Source of the DNA: Galbitalea sp036271875 | GTDB taxonomy: Bacteria; Actinomycetota; Actinomycetes; Actinomycetales; Microbacteriaceae | Reading direction: 5' to 3' | NCBI GenBank assembly: GCA_036271875.1 | Contig: DATAZU010000025.1 | Span: forward strand, 62,001-126,000 | Length of the DNA: 64,000 bases | Part shown: piece by piece, positions 34,188 to 42,607 of the stretch | Layout of the letters: every line of letters starts with the position of its first letter | How positions within the stretch are numbered: the stretch's first letter is position 1 | Notes under the pieces: generated by a model | Seen by the model: the letters and a program-made list of their open reading frames with translations, nothing else | Databases searched by the model: none | What the model was told of the DNA's origin: nothing | Translations under genes and position numbers: made by a program

Positions 34188-35174
34188 TCAGGATGCCGCT
34201 ACCGGCGCGAGGCCGAGCGTGACGTCGGCCCGGAGGACAACGGTTCGAGCCGGCTGCTTGTCTCCGGCAATCCGTTCCAGGAGCATGTTCGCGGCCGTTG
34301 TCCCCAGGTGCCGCGCGGGCAGGTGCACCTGGGTGATCGCACGCGGCGAGAGCGTCGTGAACGGAAGGTCACCGATAACGGCCACACCGATCTCCGGCGG
34401 AATAATCCCCGCCTCCGACAGTACCTGGATGGCGCCGACGCCCATCAGGTTGTTCGTCGTGACCACGGCATCCGGTGGCGTTTCGAGCGCCAACAGTGCT
34501 TCCATGGCCGTGCGGCCACCATCCACCCGGTAGTTCGCGTGCTGGAGGTAGCCGGTCGCATCACCCCCGTGTTTCGTCACGACCTGCCGCCAGCCGAGGG
34601 TGCGCTCTTCGGTGCTTTCAATCTCGACAGGCCCGGCGATACAGGCGATTCGGCGATATCCGGCGTCCCAGAGGGATGTCGCTGCCGCGATACCGGCCGC
34701 GCGATTGTCCACCATCACCGCGTCGATATTGAGTCCGGTGTTGCGGTCAACGGCAACAACCGGGCGGCCGCGATCGGTGAGTCGGCGGATGTCGCCGTCC
34801 TCGGCAACTGGCGCGAGAATCACGCCGGCCATGTTTTCCGAGTTCGCGATATCGAGATAGTGGGTCTCTTTGCTCGGGTCCTCGTCGGTATTGCAGAGGA
34901 CGAGCGAGTACCCAGCCGCCTGGAGCACATCCTCGACTCCGCGAGCCAACGCCGTGAAGAACGGGTTCTCGATATCCGGGATGAGGAGGCCGACGACTTC
35001 CGAGGTTTGATTGCGCAGTCGCTGAGCCGTCTTGTTGGGCGAGTAGCGCAGCTCATCGGATGCCGCGCGAACCAGATCGATCTTCTCGGCCGAAACCGGC
35101 AGTCCGTTGAACACTCGGGACACCGTCGCGGGCGACACTCCCGCCTTCGCCGCTACCTCGTAAATGGTCGCCAT
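34188..35174 (-). CDS. LacI family transcriptional repressor
   Basis: A 328-residue sugar-responsive repressor. The N-terminal HTH is MATIYEVAAKAGVSPATVSR with the hinge helix SPNKTAQRLR, and the effector domain follows periplasmic-binding topology (VVGLLIPDIENPFFTALARG, VAVIGDLPFTTLSPRAIT). ATG at 35172-35174. An AAACCGATTT site sits 23 bases upstream of the start and related sites precede the importer operon, so autoregulation and operon control are likely. The effector is probably the imported sugar or its phosphate. Confidence 0.92.
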   Translation of the reverse strand: MATIYEVAAKAGVSPATVSRVFNGLPVSAEKIDLVRAASDELRYSPNKTAQRLRNQTSEVVGLLIPDIENPFFTALARGVEDVLQAAGYSLVLCNTDEDPSKETHYLDIANSENMAGVILAPVAEDGDIRRLTDRGRPVVAVDRNTGLNIDAVMVDNRAAGIAAATSLWDAGYRRIACIAGPVEIESTEERTLGWRQVVTKHGGDATGYLQHANYRVDGGRTAMEALLALETPPDAVVTTNNLMGVGAIQVLSEAGIIPPEIGVAVIGDLPFTTLSPRAITQVHLPARHLGTTAANMLLERIAGDKQPARTVVLRADVTLGLAPVAAS

Positions 35175-35196
35175 GACGTCACACTCTAGCTACATA

Positions 35197-35206
35197 AAAC
35201 CGATTT
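35197..35206 (-). promoter_or_regulatory. LacI-type operator core, copy C
   Basis: AAACCGATTT flanked by ATA and CATGA, 23-32 bases before the lacI start, between it and the fucU stop. Its 10-base core is identical to copy A, indicating autoregulation of the repressor. Confidence 0.55.
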
Positions 35207-35233
35207 CATGAAGTCGGATGCATCGGCGGCGAT

Positions 35234-35641
35234 TCATGTCACGATGCCCTTGCGCAGCAGCGCGTTCGCGTAGGTTCGCTGCTCCCCCGTGCGGATGACG
35301 ACGAAGGCTTCGGCGGCGAGCTCATAGAACGCGAAGCGGTCGACAAAACGCGGTTCGCCCTTCTCGATTCGCGCCGCCGTGATCAAGTCGTCGTGGATCG
35401 CGATCGTCCTGCCGTCCGGGGTCGCCATGAGGTCGAGCGGGCCGTCCTCGTCGAGTGGGAGCACGGTGCGGATGGCGGTCAGGACATCGGTCACCGTCGT
35501 ACCCGCGAGATCGACGAACCTCTTGGCGAGGCGCGCGGACGGGAAGTGCGCATCCGCGATCACGACCGAATCTGAGTGCCCCATCTCGTCGAGGTGCATC
35601 AGCAGTCGGCCGGGAAGCAGCGGCGATATTCCGGTAAGCAA
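35234..35641 (-). CDS. RbsD/FucU family sugar mutarotase
   Basis: A ~135-residue enzyme that equilibrates anomers of an imported sugar; FucU acts on L-fucose, RbsD on ribose. LLTGISPLLPGRLLMHLDEM then GHSDSVVIADAHFPSAR carries the family's conserved His and Asp, and YANALLRKGIV fits its C-terminal signature. The alignment to FucU starts indicates TTG at 35639-35641, with GAGAG just before it; a far upstream ATG (35743) would lie in repeat sequence. It precedes lacI and the rest of the sugar operon and supports a fucose-like substrate. Confidence 0.8.
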   Translation of the reverse strand: MLTGISPLLPGRLLMHLDEMGHSDSVVIADAHFPSARLAKRFVDLAGTTVTDVLTAIRTVLPLDEDGPLDLMATPDGRTIAIHDDLITAARIEKGEPRFVDRFAFYELAAEAFVVIRTGEQRTYANALLRKGIVT

Positions 35642-35696
35642 GGTCTCTCGTTTCTGTTCGGTCGGCTCGTCGCCAGAGTACTGTCCTGAACTCGGT

Positions 35697-35738
35697 GGTT
35701 GAGTAGCGAGCCGCGTCTGCGGTTCGCGTATCGAAACC
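35697..35738. repeat. GGTTGAGTAGCG...CGTATCGAAACC dispersed repeat
   Basis: An imperfect palindrome beginning GGTTGAGTAGCGAG and ending CGCGTATCGAAACC. From memory this is a widespread intergenic repeat of actinobacterial genomes. It lies between the fucU-like gene and the DUF222/HNH gene, with further G/C-rich sequence after it. Confidence 0.6.
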
Positions 35739-35854
35739 CCCACGGGGGTGGCGTCTTGTCCTCAACAGGATGGTTCGACCGTGAGTTTTCCACAGCGTAT
35801 TCATCCTCTGACCAGCACTAATCGAATGTCGGTGGTCGCTGTTTAGCTTTAGTC

Positions 35855-37246
35855 ATGTCTTCGAAGTCGGCCCGCGCAGCGCGCAAAGCGCTGTGGTTGA
35901 CCGAGCTTGCCCAGAAGGCCGAATCGACGGAGGCATCCGCCGAATTCGAGCGCCTCGAGCAGCAGGAACTCGTCCTCGAAACGGATGAGGTTTTGGGCGC
36001 AATGGTCGACTACCTGACAGTGGTTCGCCGGTCGGCGGCGCGTGCCGAGGGGGAACGTACCCGGCAGGTTTACGCGATCCTGAAATACACCGAAACCAAC
36101 ATCCCGGTCGTGACCAGTGTGGGGATGAAGCCGTGGTCGCAGAAACGCACCGCGGAGCAGGTTGCCGTCAGCGAGGTTGCATTGGCTCTGAACATTCCCG
36201 AGCGCACCGCCCACGGGTATCTCGAGGATGCCCGGATGCTCGTCGAGGAACTTCCGGCCACCATCGCCGGTCTTAGCAATGGGGATTTGTCCTACCGGTT
36301 CGCCCAGGCGATCGTCTCCCACGCGAGGTCGCTGCCGGAAGACCAGCGGTCCGGGTTCGAGGAGACCGTGCTGCCGTATGCCTCCAAGTGGGTGTTCTCC
36401 AAGTTCGCCCAGAAGCTGCGGACCGTCCGGGAGCGGATGGACCCCACCACCATCACCGCACGGCACCAGAAGTCCCTCGCCGACCGGGAAACCTTTTTCG
36501 AACCAGCCCAGGACGGGATGGGGTGGTTGCACTTGTACTCATCCGCCTCTGTCACCCTGGGGGCGTTCAACCGGGCGGATGAGATCGCCCGGGCCGGGCA
36601 GAACCCGCTCGAAACCCGCACCCTCACCCAACTACGCGCCGACACGGTCGCCGACCTGCTCCTGGATGGCAGAGTCGGTGATGCCCCCGAATACCAGATC
36701 CGGCCCTCGGTCGCGGTCACCGTCCCGGTGCTGACCATGCTTGGCCACAAGAACGCGGACGGTGACCTGGAGCTGCCGGTCCTCGAGGGTTACGGACCCA
36801 TCGACATCGCCACGGCAACCCGCCTGGCTGGGGCTGCGAAGAGCTGGCTGCGCGTGCTGACGCACCCAGAAACCGGGGTAAGTCTCTCTGTGGGACGCGA
36901 CAAGTACCGTCCCCCCGCAGCCCTTCGCAACTACCTCCAACGCGTCGATGGCACCTGCCGCAAACCCGGCTGCACCCGGCCCGCCGTGAAATGCGACCTC
37001 GATCACACTGCGGAGTGGCAGCACGGCGGGCAAACCGCCCACGACAACTTGGCCCACTACTGCAAAAAACACCACACCGAGAAACACCACACCAGTGCGA
37101 AAATCACCCGACTGCCGGGCGGCGACATCGAGTGGACCCTAACCTCAGGACACAGCTACGTGAGCGAACCCACCAACCGCGCGACGATGCGACCCGCCAA
37201 ACCCCTCGGATCATCTGGCGGCCAGCCTCGGACGAACGCCGCATGA
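35855..37246 (+). CDS. DUF222/HNH endonuclease domain protein
   Basis: A 463-residue protein of the 13E12/DUF222 family, which is present in many copies in actinobacteria. The N-terminal two-thirds is the helical DUF222 region (ALNIPERTAHGYLEDARML, SYRFAQAIVSHARSL). The C-terminal HNH motif is intact: CRKPGCTRPAVKCDLDHTAE, GGQTAHDNLAHYCKKHH. The natural target is unknown; family members may be remnants of or helpers to mobile elements. The ATG at 35855 follows a stretch of dispersed repeat. Its stop is 44 bases from the convergent PHP gene. Confidence 0.88.
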   Translation: MSSKSARAARKALWLTELAQKAESTEASAEFERLEQQELVLETDEVLGAMVDYLTVVRRSAARAEGERTRQVYAILKYTETNIPVVTSVGMKPWSQKRTAEQVAVSEVALALNIPERTAHGYLEDARMLVEELPATIAGLSNGDLSYRFAQAIVSHARSLPEDQRSGFEETVLPYASKWVFSKFAQKLRTVRERMDPTTITARHQKSLADRETFFEPAQDGMGWLHLYSSASVTLGAFNRADEIARAGQNPLETRTLTQLRADTVADLLLDGRVGDAPEYQIRPSVAVTVPVLTMLGHKNADGDLELPVLEGYGPIDIATATRLAGAAKSWLRVLTHPETGVSLSVGRDKYRPPAALRNYLQRVDGTCRKPGCTRPAVKCDLDHTAEWQHGGQTAHDNLAHYCKKHHTEKHHTSAKITRLPGGDIEWTLTSGHSYVSEPTNRATMRPAKPLGSSGGQPRTNAA

Positions 37247-37290
37247 CTGCATTGACAATGCAACGCCCGTGCATCAACACCAGAATATTG

Positions 37291-38304
37291 CTAACCGCGC
37301 GCCCACTCGAGCAGCCGATCAAGCGGCCACGTCGTCACGATCCGATCGGCCGGAACACCGTGAGCCTCGGCACGTGCCGCGCCAAAGTCCAACAGTCCAA
37401 GCTGGCCAGGAGCGTGCGCATCGCTGTCGATGCTGAACAGGCATCCGGCCTTCAGCGCCAGCTCGATCAAGGGACCGGGTGGATCCCGCCGCTCCGGCCG
37501 CGAGTTGATCTCGACCGCGACATCGTTCGCTGCACAGGCCGCAAATACGGCACGAGCGTCAAAGCTTGACGGGGACCGCGTCCCGCGACTGCCCTCGACG
37601 AGGCGTCCGGTGCAGTGGCCGAGGAGGTTGGTGTGCGGATTCGAAACAGCAGCCAGCATCCGCTCGGTCATCTCGCTCGATTCCATCTTGAGCTTCGAGT
37701 GCACGCTCGCGACCACGATGTCGAGTTTGCCCAGCATCGCGTCGGTCTGATCGAGCGCACCGTCATCGAGAATGTCCACCTCGATTCCCGAGAGCAGCCG
37801 GAATCCATCCGCGGCCTTGTTGATCGATGCAACGACGTCCAGCTCCTTGCGGAGACGATCGGCGGTAAGTCCGTTGGCAACGCGGAGATGCGGCGAATGA
37901 TCGGTGAGAGCGAGATACTCGCGACCGAGCAACTGAGCAGTCGAGGCCATGAGTTCGATCGACGTCGTGCCATCAGACCAGTCGCTGTGGCTGTGCAGGT
38001 CGCCCTTGAGCAGCGTAAGGATGCTCTCGCCACCCGAGGTCAAGGGAACGGCGGCGCGTTCCCGAGCATCCAGCAGGTACTGCGGAACCCGACCATCGAG
38101 CGCCTCGACGATGACCTCGTAGCTCGTCGACCCGATGCCCTTGGTCTTCTTGAGTTCGCCACTCTCGACCTGCGCTGCGCGTTGGTCAACAGAGATGCTC
38201 GCGAGAACGGATGCCGCCGTGCGAAACGCCTTGGTCTTGAACTCGGACGCGCGTTCCCGCTCGAGCAGGTACGCGATCTCGTTCAGGGCATCGACTGGAT
38301 CCAC
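37291..38304 (-). CDS. PHP-domain phosphoesterase with helix-hairpin-helix N-terminus
   Basis: A 337-residue protein that looks like the C-terminal half of PolX without the polymerase. Residues 1-80 form an HhH-like helical region (NEIAYLLERERASEFKTKAF, LKKTKGIGSTSYEVI). The PHP domain (~98-337) carries the metal ligands: GDLHSHSDWSDG, ALTDHSPHL, GIEVDIL, VASVHSKL, LLGHCTGRL and FSIDSDAHAPGQLGLL. It should hydrolyse phosphoesters with a trinuclear metal site, perhaps as an AP-site/3' repair enzyme as in PolX, or as a histidinol-phosphatase-like enzyme. Confidence 0.85.
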   Translation of the reverse strand: MDPVDALNEIAYLLERERASEFKTKAFRTAASVLASISVDQRAAQVESGELKKTKGIGSTSYEVIVEALDGRVPQYLLDARERAAVPLTSGGESILTLLKGDLHSHSDWSDGTTSIELMASTAQLLGREYLALTDHSPHLRVANGLTADRLRKELDVVASINKAADGFRLLSGIEVDILDDGALDQTDAMLGKLDIVVASVHSKLKMESSEMTERMLAAVSNPHTNLLGHCTGRLVEGSRGTRSPSSFDARAVFAACAANDVAVEINSRPERRDPPGPLIELALKAGCLFSIDSDAHAPGQLGLLDFGAARAEAHGVPADRIVTTWPLDRLLEWARG

Positions 38305-38321
38305 AGGTCCATTGTCTCGCG

Positions 38322-38340
38322 CCCTTCGACAAGCTCAGGG
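38322..38340. repeat. dispersed 19-bp palindromic repeat, copy 2
   Basis: CCCTTCGACAAGCTCAGGG, the reverse complement of copy 1 (10136-10154) with two differences. It lies 18 bases upstream of the PHP gene start. Confidence 0.65.
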
Positions 38341-38359
38341 ACCTGTGTGCTAAACCGGG

Positions 38360-38452
38360 GGTCGGGCAGCGAGCTCCCAAGAGGGCGCGCAGCGAGATAC
38401 CGATTTTCCGAACCCTGATCTCGCTGCGTGCACCCCGCCGGGCTACCCGACC
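38360..38452 (-). terminator. nested inverted repeats downstream of the GH18 gene
   Basis: An outer pair, GGTCGGGCAGC (38360-38370) and GCTACCCGACC (38442-38452), encloses an inner 14-base pair (38385-38398 and 38418-38431) with one mismatch. It starts 11 bases past the GH18 stop and probably ends the GT2-GH18 transcript. Confidence 0.5.
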
Positions 38453-38462
38453 ACCGGTGGTC

Positions 38463-40046
38463 TTAGCTCTTGGCGTTCAGTTCCTTGTCGATCTGGTTGA
38501 TCTGAGCAACCGTCAGCGGAACCCACGGCGAACTGTCGGGGTTGGAGGATGCCGCAGCCGGGCTGTCGCCCTGCGTCCACCACTTCGACTGGTAGGGAGT
38601 TCCGTCGAAGAGAACGCGGTCGCCCTTGTTGTACGCGGTCGCGCCATCCCACGTCGGGAACGTCCCCGCCGGAACAGTCGGCTGCACGATCGGCTTCTCG
38701 CCCTTCAGGACGGGGCCGATGAGCGTCCACGGCGTCTGCCATGAGTTGAGCACCGGGTTGTCCGGAAGGTCGCCCTGCGTCCACCACTTTGCAACATAGA
38801 CGTTGTGGTGCCAAACGATCTTGGTTCCCTCGAGGTACGAATCGTTCTTCGACCAGATCGGGTACGGGCTCGTCTTCGGGTTGTCCTTGAGCGACTTACT
38901 CGACACTGGCTCCGACTTGGTGACGGTCTTCGACGCAAAATCGGTCGAGCCGGCGAAGTGCCTGGCGAGAAGGGTCGCGAACGACTGCCCGCCCTGCTTC
39001 ACGCCACTGCAGGAATCCGAAACGACGCTCAGGGTCACGTAGTTCGAGCCGCACGAGACATCCCGGTTGAGCGACCACATCGACATCCGGCCGACACCCT
39101 TCGACGCGGCGAACGAGTTGAGTGCCTTGGCATCCGCGATGGTGAAGACCTCGCCCTTAGAGTCGTTCTGCCCGATCATCGGAGTTGCACCGATCTTCGA
39201 CCACAGGGTGCCGTCATTCAGCGTGATGTTGGCCTGCTTGTAGAGGATGCCCAACTGGCGCTCGGTCTCGATCAGTGCAGACTCGGATGCCTGAAGCATC
39301 GTCTGTCCGTGGCTGAGCTTCCCGTAGTCCATCGTCATGGCGTTCACGCCGGCGATGTCGACTTTGCCGGCCAGGGTTGCGCGGACGACATCCTGACCAC
39401 CGATCTGCAGGCCGCTCGGCGCAACCGGCAGCGTGAGCCAGATCGCCAGCGACTTTCCATCGGAGCGTAGCTTCTCCTGCACGATCTCGAGCGCCTGTGC
39501 GCGTCGCGAGTTGGCTGCGGAGTCGGTCAGTGCAGCGCCCTCGATGTCTAGGTCGATCGTCGTGATGTTGTATCGATCGATGACGGACTCGTATGCCGCC
39601 GCGAGCTGGGAGACGTTGTCACAGGTGACCGCGAGCTCCTGGTTGTCGAGTCCGCCGAACGAGATGGCGATGTCGCCACCCTGCTGCTGCAGGCGTGCGA
39701 TGCGCCGGTCAAGATCGAGTGAGGCGGATGCCTGGTCGAGCGAGTACGCGCCACCCCAGCTCGGCGTGCATCCGGAACTGTCGGAACCCGCGACGACGAA
39801 CGACAGCACGACCTGCTTCTGGGCCGATGTCGTCGGGTCTTCGAAGGCGTATTGGGGTGTTGCCGTGACGTCTACGTAGCTGGCGAACCACGCACCAGAC
39901 TTACCGACGGAGGCCTGGGCCGAGTACATCTGCCAGCCGACAAATCCGGCCGCGACGAGTGCCGCGGTAACGACGATGGCGACAAAAAGTCGCAGGACTG
40001 AGAGGCGCCGAACCGGCTGGGCCGGCGGCGTTTGAAGGGTAGTCAT
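38463..40046 (-). CDS. membrane-anchored GH18 (chitinase-like) protein with CBM5/12 repeats
   Basis: A 527-residue exported protein held by an N-terminal helix (LRLFVAIVVTAALVAAGFVG). Residues ~50-350 form a GH18 barrel with the catalytic pattern TIDLDIEG (DxDxE, Glu ~167), SFGGLDNQELA and ITTI context. Two C-terminal chitin-binding-type modules follow, marked by YVAKWWTQGDLPDNP and YQSKWWTQGDSPAAA. It begins 5 bases after the stop of the GT2 synthase gene, so the hydrolase is probably made together with the polymer it trims or binds. Chitin-like beta-1,4-GlcNAc polymer is the family's usual target. Confidence 0.85.
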   Translation of the reverse strand: MTTLQTPPAQPVRRLSVLRLFVAIVVTAALVAAGFVGWQMYSAQASVGKSGAWFASYVDVTATPQYAFEDPTTSAQKQVVLSFVVAGSDSSGCTPSWGGAYSLDQASASLDLDRRIARLQQQGGDIAISFGGLDNQELAVTCDNVSQLAAAYESVIDRYNITTIDLDIEGAALTDSAANSRRAQALEIVQEKLRSDGKSLAIWLTLPVAPSGLQIGGQDVVRATLAGKVDIAGVNAMTMDYGKLSHGQTMLQASESALIETERQLGILYKQANITLNDGTLWSKIGATPMIGQNDSKGEVFTIADAKALNSFAASKGVGRMSMWSLNRDVSCGSNYVTLSVVSDSCSGVKQGGQSFATLLARHFAGSTDFASKTVTKSEPVSSKSLKDNPKTSPYPIWSKNDSYLEGTKIVWHHNVYVAKWWTQGDLPDNPVLNSWQTPWTLIGPVLKGEKPIVQPTVPAGTFPTWDGATAYNKGDRVLFDGTPYQSKWWTQGDSPAAASSNPDSSPWVPLTVAQINQIDKELNAKS

Positions 40047-40051
40047 TGTTC

Positions 40052-42400
40052 TTAGGCAGCAATCTTTGACGGGTCGGGCTGCGGGCGTGAAGAGCCCGAC
40101 CGCTTGGGCTGGTGAGAGGAGGATGCGACGTGATCGCCGTCGCTGCCGTTATACAAAACGGTGCGCCAGTCGGGCGTCGACGGGATGGCGGGCTGGGCTG
40201 CACGGGCGTCCTTGGGGAGTTTCTCCACGAACAGCCAGCTGGTGGCTCCGAGCCAGACGTCGACAATCGAGTTGAGAATGCCGATGTACGCGAGGATGGC
40301 CCAGGTCGCCAATACCGCGTTGAAGAGGGCGAAGGCCGCGTTGCCCCAGTTCTGTTCGAGGTAGTCCCGGTAGAGCGTGAATAGCGAGAACGCGACGATC
40401 AGGTAGGGCACAACGACGTAGATAATCGGAGCCGCCGTGCGATCCTTGACCTTCGGTGTCCGGGCGAATGGAATCTTCTTACCGGTGATCGCCTGCTGGA
40501 TCGACTTGAGAACCCCGGCGAGCTGAACGGGCAGCAGGATGAGGTTGAACCCGTAGATGCGGAAGACATCCGAGCGCTTGTAGCCGGTGCTGCGCAGATC
40601 GCTTGCCATCGCCAGGAAGTACGGCAGGGCGGCACCGAGCACGAGCGGGCTCAGCAGCCGAGAGTCGTACGGGAAGGCGAGCAGCATCACGAGGCCAAAG
40701 CTCGCCCAGGCGATGGATGCCATGTAGTTGACCCGAAGCGCGAGCTCGGTGAACGAGATGCGCTTGCCGGCACGACGCCGCTCCGCCATCTGACGGACCA
40801 GCTTGGGCAGGATCAACAGCCCGCCGTTGGCCCAACGACGACGCTGGACGATCAGCGAACCGAAGTCCGGAGGCGTCGCCGAGTAGCTGAGGCGCTCCGG
40901 GTAGTTGATCAGCGTCCAGCCGTGAGTCCCGAGATCGATCGACGACTCGGTGTCCTCGATGACCGTGCGGTCCTGCACGTAGCGCTTGATCTCGAAACCA
41001 CCGACGATCTCCTTCTCCTCGATGTCTTCGAGCGCGCGCTTGCGGATAACCGCGTTCGCACCAACCCAGAACGCCGCACCGAAGTAGGACATGCCCTGGT
41101 GGAGGATGTGCTGCAGATCGGTCGTTGCTCCGGCGAGCCGCTCAATGCGCGAGCCCGCGCCGCGGAAGGAGGAGTACGGCGTCTGTGTGACGGCGACCCG
41201 TTCGTTCTCGGGCTGCTCGAGCAGGTAGACGAGTCGCAGGCAGTAGTCACGAAGCAGGATCGAGTCCGCGTCGAGGGTCAAAAGGTACTCGGAGTCGGGG
41301 ATGACGAGGTCGCCGGGCTCAGCGTTCTCGACCCGGCGCAGCACGATGCCAGCAGGAGTCTGCTCCTGGCGGTAGCTGCCGCCCATGAGCCCGATGTATG
41401 AGTTGAGGTTCATGGCCTTGTTCGCCTCGTTCGAGAGCGACGCATAACGCTTGCGCTCGAACACGGCGACCTCGGCATCGAACGTCCAGGCGAGACGGCG
41501 GAACAGTTCGTTCATCCGCGCGCGTGGCGGGGTCGCGTTCTCCGCAATCGCACCAAACAGTGCCTCGGCGGTCGTACCGAATTCCTCGGCCAGTGCGCAC
41601 AGCACCTGATCGGAGAAGAAGTCGTCGACGTGGTCGACACGTGGCTCGCGAGCGGCCATGTCGACCAGCCAGTTTGCGGCCCAGACGTAGTGCTCGGCGA
41701 GCTCGACGACCGCCATGCTGCTGACGTCATCGTGCGCTTCGCCGCTGAATTCGAAGCGTGCGGCGGCCTGCCAGAAGCGCTCACGCGGCTCGGCGAGCGC
41801 TGCGTTGATCTGATCGCCGAGGGCTCGCGTCGCATCCAGCTTCTCGAGCTTCGCCGGGTCGCCTGGGAAGGGCGGGTCGTCGAGCAGCAGCACGACGCGC
41901 ACCGCCGGGTATTCCTGCAGCGCAGCCGACCAGAGGGTCGAACGAACCACCGATGGCTCCTCCGCGTAGGAAGGAACGAGCACGGTGATCGAGGACGAGC
42001 TGCCGCTGAAGTGGCGGTCGAGCTCCGCACGCGGAACCCGCACGTGCGACTTGAAGCGCATGAGCGCGCCCTGCCTGGCGACGAGGTACATGAGCGCGGA
42101 GAAGCTCAGGAACGTCACGATCACCAGGTAGGAGATTGCCTCCATTGTGAATTGGAAGTTGCCGCCGGTGTCCAGAAACTGGCGCAGAACGGTCGAAATC
42201 ACATAGGCGACCCAGAACAGGATGGTCGCGACAATTGCAAGGCGACCGAGCGCGATCTTCCGATCGCTCGGACGGTCATGGATGGTTGGCAGCGGCTGGG
42301 TGCGGCGCTCCGCACCCCACTGGCGCTTTCTGATTTGGCTGGAGCGCAGGGTAGCGGCGGAGCGCTTTTGGGCGCGCAGATGAGTACTAGGGTTCGGCAT
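40052..42400 (-). CDS. processive GT2 glycosyltransferase (cellulose/chitin synthase-like)
   Basis: A 782-residue inner-membrane polymerase. Two N-terminal helices (~50-105), then a GT2 domain with the processive motif set: LLLDDPP (~171), LTLDADS (~375), IEDTE (~481) and QRRRW (~519), and about five C-terminal helices. The domain includes an insertion of ~120 residues between the first two motifs (FEFSGEAHDDVSSMAVVELA). It should elongate a beta-linked polysaccharide from a UDP-sugar and export it. Coupled to the GH18/CBM protein downstream. ATG at 42398-42400. Confidence 0.87.
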   Translation of the reverse strand: MPNPSTHLRAQKRSAATLRSSQIRKRQWGAERRTQPLPTIHDRPSDRKIALGRLAIVATILFWVAYVISTVLRQFLDTGGNFQFTMEAISYLVIVTFLSFSALMYLVARQGALMRFKSHVRVPRAELDRHFSGSSSSITVLVPSYAEEPSVVRSTLWSAALQEYPAVRVVLLLDDPPFPGDPAKLEKLDATRALGDQINAALAEPRERFWQAAARFEFSGEAHDDVSSMAVVELAEHYVWAANWLVDMAAREPRVDHVDDFFSDQVLCALAEEFGTTAEALFGAIAENATPPRARMNELFRRLAWTFDAEVAVFERKRYASLSNEANKAMNLNSYIGLMGGSYRQEQTPAGIVLRRVENAEPGDLVIPDSEYLLTLDADSILLRDYCLRLVYLLEQPENERVAVTQTPYSSFRGAGSRIERLAGATTDLQHILHQGMSYFGAAFWVGANAVIRKRALEDIEEKEIVGGFEIKRYVQDRTVIEDTESSIDLGTHGWTLINYPERLSYSATPPDFGSLIVQRRRWANGGLLILPKLVRQMAERRRAGKRISFTELALRVNYMASIAWASFGLVMLLAFPYDSRLLSPLVLGAALPYFLAMASDLRSTGYKRSDVFRIYGFNLILLPVQLAGVLKSIQQAITGKKIPFARTPKVKDRTAAPIIYVVVPYLIVAFSLFTLYRDYLEQNWGNAAFALFNAVLATWAILAYIGILNSIVDVWLGATSWLFVEKLPKDARAAQPAIPSTPDWRTVLYNGSDGDHVASSSHQPKRSGSSRPQPDPSKIAA

Positions 42401-42478
42401 CGGGTTTCCCTCAGGTGGGTTTGTGCGCGGTTCGGGTGCGCAGAGTGCCCCGATTCGGGTGGGGGCTTAAACAGGCTA

Positions 42479-42500
42479 TGTCCTCCAAAAAGAGGACATG
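42479..42500. promoter_or_regulatory. 8-bp inverted repeat in divergent promoter region
   Basis: ATGTCCTC and GAGGACAT, perfect arms around a 6-base loop (caaaaa), ~80 bases before the GT2 start and ~110 before the nucleotidyltransferase start. Possible operator for one or both; the region between the two divergent genes holds nothing else clear. Confidence 0.35.
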
Positions 42501-42607
42501 ACCAAACCGGCACATTTTTTGCATTTTGTGATCAAACGTTAAGCAATCCGTCCCCCATTAGTGGGGCATTTGGGGGCGATCGAAGGCTGGCCGAGAGAAT
42601 AGCCTCC

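Noticed and set aside
34161..35189. 342-codon plus-strand frame over lacI
   Set aside because: Shadow of the LacI gene, whose HTH and effector domains are unambiguous on the minus strand.
38939..38950. Partial match to the LacI operator core (AAATCGGT)
   Set aside because: Only eight bases match, it lies inside the GH18 coding region and no promoter is nearby.
41630..42607. Long plus-strand open frame leading into the nucleotidyltransferase gene
   Set aside because: It lies antisense over the N-terminal part of the GT2 synthase, which has clear motifs; high GC leaves antisense frames open. The real start is the ATG at 42608.
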